NCBI GenBank assembly: GCA_018389105.1
Contig: JACATO010000305.1
Location: 124,001-188,000 of the forward strand
Direction of reading: 5' to 3'
Source of the DNA: Nautilus pompilius
Taxonomy: Eukaryota > Mollusca > Cephalopoda > Nautilida > Nautilidae
DNA: 64,000 nucleotides
Positions 13,965-23,509 of the stretch are shown here, piece by piece. Positions within the stretch are counted from its first letter, which is position 1. Every line of letters begins with the position of its first letter. The position numbers and the translations under genes were made by a program. A model generated the notes under the pieces. That model did no database searches. It was not told where the DNA came from and saw only the letters and a program-made list of their open reading frames with translations.

Positions 13965-16900
13965 TAATAATAATAATTTTTCTTTTTTTTAAATGAAGAA
14001 AATTCTGTCCATCCTTTGCTGAACTGACACCTCCAGCATTTATTGAGAAACTGGTAGCCAGCCATGGGTTGCAGAAATCAAGTGATTTGAATGCCACCCA
14101 GGAAACAAAAGCCCTGAACCATCCCCTTACTTGATAATTTTATAAACTGCCACCTACATTTTTTTAAAAACTCAAGATCCTAATAAAACTGCTAAACTTT
14201 ACTATCTATATTTAAAAAAAGGCAAAAAGATAATATCCTCCTCAAAGTTACCCCCCCCCCCCACTTCCGACAGTGTACTGGGGAGACAACTTCTGGAGAT
14301 AGATGTAAGAGTCCGGTCGCTGCCTTATGAGAAATGCTGAAACTGTTGTGGTGAGGAAATAAGAATATAAAAGAATTAATCAGCATCATTTTGTTCCCTC
14401 CCTCTCCCTCTATCTGCATATCTACAGCCGTAAGTAAAAAAAACAAACAAATTAATCTTACTGTGTGTGGATAAAAGTAGATGATTGCATCCTTCGGATC
14501 ATCCTCCTCTCTTTTAACTGCTCTCCAATCATAGAAGACAAATGAAAAGTGGCAATGACTGCAATAGAAGCACCGTTTTACCATTATTAAATAATTTTAA
14601 AAACAAACAATTTAATTTTCAAAAATCTACAAGAATAAAGTAGAAACTAATTTTCAAGTGCTTCCATTACACAAAGCCTAGTCCCAATGGTGTAAGTGCT
14701 GAGAATCATCAAGGCATCTGGTGCCATCTGATCTAGACTGTTCTCTTTCATGCTCATTATCGGGACTACACTGTTATCTTTGAAATCTCTAATGCAAATC
14801 CATGGTCTCTTCTATAACAGTCAGCATCTATGCATCATCTAATATACAGCCTAACAGTACATCATCTTGTTGTTGTTTTCTTAGAGATAAAAGGAATATA
14901 CGTTTCTCTCTTCTTCTTGGTGAACCACGTGTTGCCTTTCAAGGTTGAAGGATGTCTCTCAGAGAGAGAAAAGGTACAGGGGTATTAGACTTGGCGACTG
15001 AATGAATTATGGTTGGAGGCTCTCGAGGAGTGGTCAAGGTGCATTCTACTCTTACCCATAAAGCCTCTGCTATATGTACTGGGAAATCCTACTAGAAATC
15101 TTCATTTATAGATGTGGGAGGAAACTAGAGGGCTCAGATGAAACCCAGGCAGTCAGCTTTAGCAAGACAAGAACTGCCAGGTAGTAGATAGGCCAAATGA
15201 AGTTAGTCCCTGGGCCCTCAACCCTGGAAGTCTAGTAGTCTACCATTGGATTACCTGTCACTCAACATACATCTCAACCCAACTCACTCAAAAGAAAACT
15301 ACCACAGATATAAAGAAGCCATAACAGAAATCATAGAAATGATACATAACTGAAGAGTGGACCATTTGGTTATCAATAACAGCTACACATCATGTCCAGT
15401 TTGTGTATGTAAAGTGGTTTTAGTTTGTGCTGTAGATCTAATAATCTATAGGTAACATAGCAAAAATTCCAACAGGTAACAATCACCATAATATTTGCCA
15501 GAGCTGTTATAAAAACATTGAAAAAGAAAAAAAGACAGAGCAATAAAAGTGGGTCATGTGATAGAATTAAACATAAAATTTCCTAACTGTTAAATTAACT
15601 AATGACTGCCAGTAACCACAATTTCTTTGTGAATGCTCGCAATTTAAACTTTCAACCAAGTTACTATCTTTGTAAGATTACAAAAGTTATTTCCCTTTAA
15701 TAATTAAGCTAAACCTAAAATTTTATATATTATAATACAATCTAAAAATTGCAAAGTTGCAATCCATGTTGCTGGTGTAATATATTTTTACATTCAGAAA
15801 CAGGATATGACTTCATCATTGCCAAGATTAAGCATAAACATTTTAAGGCAAACAGAAGTAACACCTGCTAGAAGCAGTATAGCAATTACAAATTTATGGT
15901 AAATTGACTGATTTTCAGAAAAAGGAGACACTTTTTCATGTCTGTAAGCTAACTGACAACAAAATCCAAATCATACAAATTTGCCTTACCAAGATAAACA
16001 TCAATGACTTCAGATTTTACAATTGCATTGACAAAGGAATATTCAAGGTAGGGAAGTAACTAATTGCCACTTTATGTTAATGTATTGTTTAGATATTTTA
16101 GTAATAAAGGAAAAATGTCTAAATACTTATAGACGATGTTACTTTTTATGTCCAACCTTTTGGAATTATTCTACTAGATGCATTGTAGCACATTTATATT
16201 CTAGTCAAAAATTTTTAGAGCCTTCATATCCAATATTAATATACTGTAGTTTTCAGTTTATGATAATGTAATCCTAAGTGTACGATGATTAATTACCATG
16301 CTCACCTGCAGTTCAGCCATTTACTGACATTTTCTAGAAGAGTAGGCTTCATTCATGGGAATATTTAAAAGCTAAGTTTTTATTTTTTTTTTTTGTTTTT
16401 GCTAAGTCCTGTCAAAGATGGAGGTATTTAAAACAATGCATGATAAAAGCCTTAAAAATATGTAGAATGAGATCCTGGCAAGCAATTTAGCTATAAGATG
16501 TTCCACTACAGCATCAGCACTTTTTTTCCTTCATGGTTTGCTAATAAAAGTAAACATTTCTTGGCCAGTACACAGCAAAGAGAGATGCTATTCTGGCCAA
16601 GCCATGAGATCACGAGCGAAACAAGAGACTATGTGATTGATCAATAAACATCTTGACAAATCTCAGATTCAGCCAATCAAGAGGACATTGTGTTTTGATC
16701 AGACCCTCACCACAACAATCCTGAGCTGTTGCGAGGTAAAACTGAAATGTCAAGTGCCACAGATATTTCGACAAACCAACAGCAGTATTTGATGTGCATG
16801 CAGGGGACATCACCGGAGAGAGCCCCGACTGCTTTCATCGATACTCGACAACGGTAACACGAGTCTAGGTTGCTTCCGTTTTAAGAAAAGGCAACAGCAT

Positions 16901-17183
16901 ATTCAGAGAATCGCTGAGAGGTTAAGACAACCTGCTGCAGAGAGGCTTGGTTAGCAGTGGTGGTCAGGTTTTGTCTCATTACAACTTGTTAATTGACCAG
17001 AGGTGCGGAAACCACTATGCAGAACAACAACAAAATCCCTCTCCCCCCTTCAAGTCTCGCAGCCAGGTAAGATAGCAACTGCAAATTCTGGTTTCACCTG
17101 GATTCCTTTCTGATGATGGATTTGCGGGCTCTAAGCATAGCCACCAATTCCGCTGCTAAATCGAGAGGTTTGAATAACTTCAT
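1814..17183 (-). CDS. HPS4: HPS4-like gene, BLOC-3 subunit (3'-incomplete, spliced)
   Basis: This is a spliced gene; the coding exons seen here are 17183-17098, 14558-14462, 13680-13537, 12663-12556, 9478-9338, 5936-5842, 4048-3979, 3697-3673 and 3049-1814 (about 2.0 kb). In animals HPS4 pairs with HPS1 in BLOC-3, the exchange factor for Rab32/Rab38 in biogenesis of lysosome-related organelles. The match is by eye and runs collinearly. FVFYDWRAVKREEDDPKDA then IIYFYPHT corresponds to the N-terminal longin-like start of HPS4. CNLCGQLMGMV and ALLENCQRRPGVLAGAVLFK correspond to its next conserved blocks, and LALYVQAHSDSTLLCLLEKN to the start of its C-terminal domain. All splice phases agree. The large last exon holds a frame break near 2340. 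The C-terminal exons lie beyond the left edge. The Met at 17183 is the likely start but is inferred. Confidence 0.8.
3673..3697 (-). CDS. HPS4: HPS4-like exon 8 (25-bp microexon)
   Basis: A 25-bp microexon between TTTACAG and GTTG/GTGAGT encodes ICCHDVQV plus one base. Its phases fit both neighbours exactly, giving VDFKLPDGVKVVKILI across the next junction. Confidence 0.7.
3979..4048 (-). CDS. HPS4: HPS4-like exon 7
   Basis: Seventy bp between TTATTAG and AA/GTGAGT. It completes the arginine codon of the preceding exon and reads VVCSQLTPDLIRTLLAVQSH then LQE, matching the short strand-plus-helix that follows the LAG motif in HPS4. Confidence 0.8.
5471..5580. repeat. Compound (TCTG)/(GT)/(GC) microsatellite
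   Basis: A pyrimidine-rich TCTG block leads into (GT)n, (GC)n and again (GT)n. From 5522 to 5580 every base alternates purine and pyrimidine without interruption. It lies in the intron downstream of HPS4 exon 6. Confidence 0.95.
5842..5936 (-). CDS. HPS4: HPS4-like exon 6
   Basis: TTTCAG acceptor, AACAG/GTGAGT donor, 95 bp leaving phase 2. It encodes KDLQLFLNLSALLENCQRRP then GVLAGAVLFKN. The human protein has a similar CQRSPHILAG run, which makes this exon a strong anchor. Confidence 0.85.
5937..9337. other. HPS4 intron 5 (with Tc1 fossil)
   Basis: AT-rich intron. Apart from the Tc1-type relic near 6.4-6.7 kb, a GA microsatellite at about 8.95 kb and an exon-like piece at 9046-9122, I see nothing recognisable. 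Confidence 0.6.
6380..6680 (-). pseudogene. Tc1-like transposase C-terminal fossil
   Basis: On the minus strand LQEDGTTCHIF resembles the third catalytic block (QDGA.CH). In another frame DLIKLLWQHLGCQLRASNSS resembles the DLNPIEHLW.LGR block that follows it in Tc1 elements. Frames switch several times and stops are present, so it is dead. No terminal repeats were identified. Confidence 0.5.
9338..9478 (-). CDS. HPS4: HPS4-like exon 5
   Basis: Forty-seven codons in phase 0/0. The acceptor is TTTTTCTGCAG and the donor AAAG/GTACAG. The frame reads TLDGYGNGSINFLLKIKEIW and ends VVPTLHLAK; it is amphipathic and helix-rich. Confidence 0.75.
9479..12555. other. HPS4 intron 4
   Basis: AT-rich intron containing the tRNA-like SINE relic at 11.76-11.94 kb, a (GA) run at 11131-11148 and a poly-C tract near 10986. 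No other coding signal is visible. Confidence 0.6.
11760..11935 (-). mobile_element. tRNA-derived SINE relic
   Basis: On the minus strand AGTAGCTCATTAATTAG (about 11914-11930) resembles a Pol III A box. GTTTGATTCTGG (about 11877-11888) resembles a B box, at tRNA-like spacing. The region between folds as a tRNA-like segment with substitutions. It sits in HPS4 intron 4. Confidence 0.5.
12556..12663 (-). CDS. HPS4: HPS4-like exon 4
   Basis: Thirty-six codons in phase 0/0, from ALGSNFQQNEAAM to LLQGDLANIRQ. The acceptor is TTTTTTTAAG and the donor a weak CAG/GTAGGG. This is the region corresponding to the end of the longin-like fold. Confidence 0.75.
13537..13680 (-). CDS. HPS4: HPS4-like exon 3
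   Basis: Exactly 48 codons lie between a CCAG acceptor behind a poly-pyrimidine run and a GTACGT donor. The frame begins VSIDDQCNLCGQLMGMVRFF and ends YVFKHIPNYSL. It aligns with the HPS4 segment carrying the conserved LCGQ motif. Confidence 0.8.
13888..13977. repeat. (TAA)n microsatellite
   Basis: About 30 near-perfect TAA units, with one extra A and an AAAA interruption. The apparent open frames across it are artefacts of the repeat. Confidence 0.97.
14462..14558 (-). CDS. HPS4: HPS4-like exon 2 (longin-like N-terminus)
   Basis: Acceptor TTGCAG and donor CACACA/GTAAGA enclose 97 bp. The frame reads HCHFSFVFYDWRAVK and ends IIYFYPHT, the most recognisable HPS4 block in the window. It enters in phase 2 and leaves in phase 0. 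Confidence 0.8.
14559..17097. other. HPS4 intron 1
   Basis: AT-rich intron with a SINE-like relic at 14.9-15.27 kb. No additional coding exon is supported. Confidence 0.55.
14905..15270 (-). mobile_element. SINE-like relic with tRNA-like head and conserved core
   Basis: On the minus strand GTAATCCAATGGTAGACTAC (15255-15236) and CAGGGTTGAGGGCCC (about 15227-15213) resemble A and B boxes. On the plus strand, GATGTGGGAGGAAACTAG at 15111 begins a module like the GGGAGGAAACCGGAG core seen in many aquatic-animal SINEs. A diverged copy of that module recurs at 45609. Confidence 0.4.
17098..17183 (-). CDS. HPS4: HPS4-like exon 1 (putative start)
   Basis: ATG at 17183 opens MKLFKPLDLAAELVAMLRAR and ends in a CAG/GTGAAA donor after 28 codons plus two bases. 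That phase joins the next exon to make a serine codon. The upstream CACAG/GTTTGAG could be an acceptor following an untranslated exon near 18.05 kb. This N-terminus is longer than that of the vertebrate protein, so a start at the second Met is possible. Confidence 0.5.
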
Positions 17184-18072
17184 GGCCACACAGTACTCAA
17201 ACCTGTGAATTAATGTTCAATCTCAGTGCAAGAGAGGCCTCTTCAGTGTACTCTGCCATAGTTTACCTGACAGTGTCAGGGTTCATTAAATAGGGGGAAA
17301 ATGCATTGGTGTTTACTTGATCTTATAAAAAAACAAAGTACTCCAGGAATACCTATGGCACTACTTTTAATATAGTCTACTACTAGTACCCCACTGAGAT
17401 ATAGCAACTACTGGTGGTTGGGTTCTCATTCTCTGCCTTTTTACGTGTGTATGCTCCAGAATAATCAAGGGCACCTTCATTAGCTTTCTTCTGACAGAGT
17501 TGTGAGTCAAACAATCTAAATAGTGATATAACTAATATCGTTATTATTAGGGGGGGGGAGAGAGACTGAAGGTAGGGGGTTGGGTCGATATGCGACAAAA
17601 GGAAACTGTACCTTTTTTTGAAGCAGTTTTTACAACAAAGGGGGTGGGGGACACTGCGTCTCTCGTCGGGGTCTCCACTGGGCAGAACCGCCCGACCCCC
17701 CCGGGGGGGGGGCCTCGTTGAACGTTCGCCCCCGGGCGGTAGTTCACGAGCCGCCTGGCTAACAGCCCCCAACCTGAGCAGCCTGGGGTCCCGCAGACCT
17801 TCCCCTCGGCCGCCAGGGGAGCCCTGTCAACACCCCCTAACAGTCAGGGGTCGGCAGGAAGTAGATAGATAAAGGAAACTTCTTATTTTTTTTTTAAGTC
17901 TACCGTGGTCCTAACCCAAACTCACCTGATCTGCATCTTCCTGTTCCTCTCGGGGAAGGGTTTCCCCGGCGAGAGGAGGGGGCCCGTGTCTCAGAACGAC
18001 AGCAGTGGCGAGGTTACACGGACCTGGACCGCACATACTAAATAATAATTAAAAAAAAAAAAAAACTCGCCG

Positions 18073-18083
18073 GCCGCCATCTT
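18073..18083 (-). promoter_or_regulatory. YY1-type motif
   Basis: AAGATGGCGGC on the minus strand is an exact match to the classic YY1 site that marks start regions of TATA-less promoters. Its orientation agrees with transcription toward HPS4. Confidence 0.55.
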
Positions 18084-18105
18084 TATTTGGGACGCTCTGC
18101 CCGAA

Positions 18106-18114
18106 TCACGTGAC
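18106..18114. promoter_or_regulatory. TCACGTGAC E-box (MiT/TFE, CLEAR-like)
   Basis: TCACGTGAC matches nine of ten positions of the GTCACGTGAC element bound by TFEB/MITF-family factors. That would suit a lysosome-related organelle gene. Function here is inferred. Confidence 0.45.
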
Positions 18115-18120
18115 TAGATG

Positions 18121-21100
18121 TTACCCAGGAATTCTAGGCCTGTTATACATTCCAGAGAGCTGCGCGGTCTATTTAAACCCTTACGTGGGGCTGACCCGCC
18201 TCTACCGTAAAAGTAATATCGACCTCGCCCCTAATTATAAAACCGCACTGGTCACCTGACAGAGAGGAGAACCAATAGGGGTCTACTTTCGTTTAGCGCA
18301 GCACCAGAGCTAATTCCATCCATAGTATTAGCCTGAGGGACCGGAAATGGGCCTGCGCCCTGCTGAGGTTGATTTTGAAAGTGTCCCCTCCCTACAGCTC
18401 CCCTTGGACACTAAGCAGCAGTAGTATTTTCAATCAAAGCAGGAGAGAGAGGGGGGGACTATATGCCCATGTATAGGTTCAGAAGCTGGGTTTTTTCCAG
18501 ATTTGCTTTGGGGGTTGAGGTTCATTTTTTAACTTAAAATTTTATTTCTCAACCACAAGGACAAAAAAGGGGGTACAGGGGGTTAGAAAAAAAAAGAGGG
18601 TAGGGAACTTCTTCCTTATCTGATCTATAAATCACTCTTTTTCTCAGTCATGCAGCTGTTCTTAAATAAACAAAGTAAAGTACAACTATAATAGTGGATC
18701 CCATTTATTGATGCACAGATAATACATCCAGTACGAAGTTCAACGAATAAGGTTAAGCAGTTCCTCTATAAATGCCCTCCATGACACAGACTGGCCGAAA
18801 AATGGAGGTATCATCTCCACCCAGGCTCTGGTTTGTGCTATCCAGTTAAAATGTTGGTCAGTTGGGATTTCACTTTTTTTTTATATATAAAAAGAACAAA
18901 TAATTACATGCTTCTTTTATAGTGGGTTCTAACCATTAATTATCTCCCTTCTCTATCCCTGTAACCAGTCAGTGCAGGAGTTGGCATAGCAAAATCTTAC
19001 TTCTTTTCAATACTCTGTAGTAGAGAATAAAACATCCTTTAGAAATAGGAGACAAAAACAAATGTTTGTACACCTGGAAGCTTCTCAGAATTCAAAAACA
19101 TGTCTGGTGGTCTTCAGACATGAAAACAAAAAATCCAGAGTTATTCACTTCATATGAGCAATAATCGGAAAACAAACAAGTCTGCATTTTTTGATTTACC
19201 CACCCACCCCTTCCCCCTGTGTCAGTATTGTAAACGTCTCTACCTACAGCCGGAACTCTTCCTTCCAGCCCGCATCAAATAATTTTGATTTTGTACAAGC
19301 CAGTAGAAAAACAGCTCCACTATATTTTTGTTGTTTTTTTTTTTTTTACAAGTGTTTAGCACAAATATAAACAGGAAAGAAACCATATTTGGCAAGACGA
19401 CATGATTTAGTTTGGTTTTTAATTCTTTTAAAATGACAATATATTTATATTAAAATTTTTAGCTTTTAGTTTATTCTACAACCAAAAATCCCCAAAAATG
19501 TTTAAATATCCCACTTAAATGTAAAATAATTTCAAAATTGACCAGTACACACACATTCTCCTTCTTAAAAAAACTACCAAGATGAATGTCCTTTCTTGAA
19601 AATGTTTATTAAAATTTGGTAAAGACAGATATACAGCAGTTCTCCCTAATAAAGATCTAAGGACTTTCCCTTTCTGTGATTGCTTTATGCTTTTGCCACA
19701 TTCTCACTTTTATTTAAAAAAAAACTAAAAATATTCAGTAAACACCCTGTAAAACTTACTCATTATAGAATTTTTCTTTAACAAAGGATATCTATTTGTG
19801 ATACGAGGCAACCATTACACTACCATTTTCTTAAAAATTATAAAATAATTATCCTATATTCAGAAAAAAAAAAGATGTACCAAATTTATGGCAGACAGAA
19901 AAAACACATAATGTAATAAAGAAATGCATAGTTAGTTATAATTGGGATATTTCAAAGTGTGCTATGTACTAGATCACAAGTCTCTCAAATAATAATCCTT
20001 CATATTATTCAGCTTAACCCTAAATCCACTCTTGGGATATCTACCAATAAAAGTGATCATACAAAGTTAGTTTATATTCAAAGGCTATGGATGAAATATG
20101 TTAATTTTCAATAACTGATTAATACAAAAACTGAGATCCAAAAAAGGTTCATTTTAATCTCACTCATCTTTATCACAGCCACAAATTGCAGTCAGACAGA
20201 CATGGAATTCTTTCTGGGCCAAGTGAAACACAAACAACATGTCTAAGAGAGAACTGGTTTTGTGTCCATCTGCCGGCGTTAAACAGATTTATAAACACAG
20301 AGTACTATTCGTTTCTGCGCTGGACACAGTCAACAATTAGAATAGTAAGAGAATTTTCAAAATAGATACATAAAAATCTTTAAATATTAATTTTAGTTTT
20401 TTTTTTTTTTTAAAGACCTCATTTCTAAACAAATTGGTGGTGGTCATAAATCCAATTATGAACTGGCTGCCATTATCATGAGTTAGGGAGGGGGGGATCG
20501 TCTCAAAATGGCGAGTTTTTGTTGTTGATTTTTAAAAAAAAAAAAATTTTAATTTTGAATGTAATAAAAAATATATGCCACCAGCTTGTGCTCAAGTGAT
20601 AAAACTACTAATAAAAAGAGTATCAGGGTTTTAAAGACCCATCAGAAATAATTAATGCAAGCTTTAAATCTGAGTAATGGGAATTTGTCCTTCACTGCAG
20701 GAGACCAGGAAAGTCAGATACAGATTCACTACAACTCAGGAAAACATCACACATGCAGAAAGGATAAAGAAATTGAAACAATGTTAAAAACAACAAAGCA
20801 TTTGTAATAAATAATAATTATAAAAAAAAAAAAAAATACCAAGGCAGGAGACTTTACAGAAATGTCCTTAAATCTAAGATTCAAGCCAACTGCAATAGCT
20901 GTGGCTGAGTGTAAATCGGTATAAAGGCATGGCTCCGAGTACAGGTGGACGTGTTTTCAGGCAGACGAGAGCCATGTCCTCTTATTAAGAATGGTAGCAG
21001 GGTTGTTATCGGGATATAACGTTACTCGATGAAAAACAACAAAAAAAAAAGTCCTTTGTAGCTGAATGAAATTGTTGCGTGTAGCAGGTAAGTGCGCTTT

Positions 21101-23491
21101 GACTATTTTCTTCCTCCTGCTCTTATCTGTTCGAATTTTCATCACTAAAGCCTTTGCAACACACTGTTTATCATTTGTTCTCAGAAACCTATGCATGCCC
21201 CATGATTCCACACTTAAAGTTTAGTTGCAGCTAGTGAATTTCTGTCTTCATTATTTTTGTATACAGGGAACATGGCTAGTCAGTGGTTAGCATGGCATAA
21301 TGCATGCCAAAGATACAAAGAAAATTGTTTCATGCTTCTCTTTCATTTGCCTGTAATTAGACAAGATATATTTTTTTCATTTCTGTAGCTTCCCTTGATT
21401 TGTTTAGCAGTTATTATTACACAAAAGCGCAAAATTAAGCATGCTATTGAAGTTGGTGATAATCACATTTTTTAAAGAAAAGCTAACTAAATTAAATTAT
21501 AAAATTTTTGGTCCTTGTAAAAAGTTCTTTTACTTTCAATATGGACAATAATATGAGTACGCAATGTAAAGAAAAAAAACATATCTAACTGGTCAGCCCT
21601 TTTAAAACTGAAACAGACAAAATGTATTAGGTCGCTCTGATCAAACTTAATTCTACACAGTTACCAAACTAAAAGAAGTTCCAATGCTTTCCCATAGCTG
21701 TTTGGCTTCTATTTTACAATGATCAGTGTGTCATTGAGTCTGGTTTTAGTTGATGATAAACAACAATGTCAGCCACAAAAACACAAACACAGAAATCATT
21801 TCATGACCAACATAAACCAGGGAGAGAGGATGCATGTGTAGTTAGCTCCTGTAAACCATCCATGTTGGGCATTAATAGAGGGGACACCAGCTACCTATGA
21901 ACCTAGTAAATGTCCCTGAGAATTCTTGATTTCACGCATGCACGCCATTTTATTATACAATATACTGACATTCAAAATGCATGCATGCTTCCGTAAGCTA
22001 CAGAGATAAATGCAGCAGGATCTCAATCCAAACAACTCCCTTGTCAGCATGTTCACTCATATGGTGGTGCCAGTAATGCACAAAAAATTTTTTTCTAACG
22101 TAGAAAACCAGAAAACCCAGAATAAACCTGTATTAGTGAGCTGTTACAGAAGAACAAGGTTGTTACCAAATACAGATCTCACTGATCAGGGACTGAATGG
22201 CGGCTGCACCACTATCGAGATTTTGAAAAACACTTTTTGTTTTAGATCCTTCATAAAAATGGATCCAGTTTGTTGCAGCAGGTGAGCTTGGCACTTAAAC
22301 ATCTTTCTGAGAATCAATACTCTAAACTTACATTTTTAAAAACAATTTCTTTAAAGTTCTTATTTAGTCCTCCAAAGCATTTTAGTTTTTGATATTATTA
22401 CACCAAAATTGTATATCCTACTAGTCCAACAATTCTCATTATCCAACAACAAAGAATTCAACCATTTTAAATTCATAACCATTGTACAAGAGATGTAGTA
22501 CAATTACACACACACACCCCATAGTAGTTTCTGGCTTGTGTCAGAGTCTGCTGTTACATTTCTCCCTTGGAGCTCGGTGTAAACTACAATTTCTTCTTTT
22601 AACCAATAACTTATTCTTTCGAAATTCATGTCTTTACTCTGTAACTTCAGTTTGTATTTATACAAAGTTACTTGGCTTGCTTTTATTCAAAGAATATAGA
22701 TGAAATATTTTAAATTTCAACAATAAATGATTTAATACAAAATCAAGAGACCTAAAAAGTTTCCGTGCTCTTGCCATTCTCGACATCAGTGCATCTTCAT
22801 TATAATTCGCTTTGTGAAGAAAGGATGATGTATTTAACATATTTGTAAAAGTGTATCTGTCACACAAGTGCATGAATAAAGAGAACCTATCTCAAAGATG
22901 ATTACAAATATAAGAATGACATGGTAAGTTACTGTTCTTAAGACACTTAATGTTAGCAAGTCTAAGAGAATTTTAATTAATATTATACTGACATAAGACA
23001 GAGAGCAAATGGTTTAAGGTTTTTGGAGCAGATTTGTGTCACATTAAAGTATCACTGAGAAAAAAAGTGAACAATATCAGTTTTGATTTTGGTTCATTTT
23101 ATCCTCTCTCTCTCTCTCATTAAACTGAGAGAACCCGCGTTGCAGTTTTATGCTATCAACTACTCTTATTCATATTTTTTAAAAAAATATCTTAATACCA
23201 AAATAAACAGACATTGGTTTGCTGCAATCATATTTTAAAAATACAGATAAAATTAACATTAGCAGCTTAATTTAGTTACCTGAGTACCAGTTTTCACAGA
23301 ACAGGTGTAACAGCAAAATATAGTAAAGAAAAATTTCATTTCAGATGATGTATTGATAACAAATGGTTAAATAAACTCTTTGCTGGTTAGAGCATACAAC
23401 AGATGGAAGGCACATCTTTGTGAACTATTACCACCACCTTAAAAGAACATCTCTGATCCAACTTGCCGCATGTTATCAAAGCATGAAAGGC
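18121..23491 (-). other. Intergenic DNA and probable SVOPL 3' untranslated region
   Basis: About 5.4 kb of AT-rich DNA without a credible coding frame. The part next to 23492 is probably SVOPL 3' UTR: the first canonical minus-strand AATAAA below the stop is at about 22687-22682, and others follow. The rest shows only homopolymers and a (TC) run near 23105. Confidence 0.5.
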
Positions 23492-23509
23492 TCATTCCTT
23501 CACCGATTG
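23492..23509 (-). CDS. SVOPL: SVOPL-like exon 15 (C-terminus and stop)
   Basis: After a TTTTTCAG acceptor only six codons remain: QSVKE and TGA. Phase 0 matches the previous exon, so the protein ends KGRHLPQSVKE. The terminal exon is mostly untranslated. Confidence 0.75.
   Translation of the reverse strand, partial: QSVKE

Larger units (their letters stand above)
17640..18120 (-). promoter_or_regulatory. CpG-rich promoter of the HPS4-like gene
   Basis: A GC- and CpG-rich island in otherwise AT-rich DNA, placed just upstream of HPS4 exon 1. It has no TATA box at a useful place. A YY1-type site reading AAGATGGCGGC on the minus strand (18083-18073) and a TCACGTGAC E-box (18106-18114) suggest a TATA-less minus-strand start near 18.06-18.09 kb. 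Confidence 0.6.

Noticed and set aside
13844-14097. Frames of poly-Tyr and poly-Ile
   Set aside because: Translation of the (TAA)n microsatellite.
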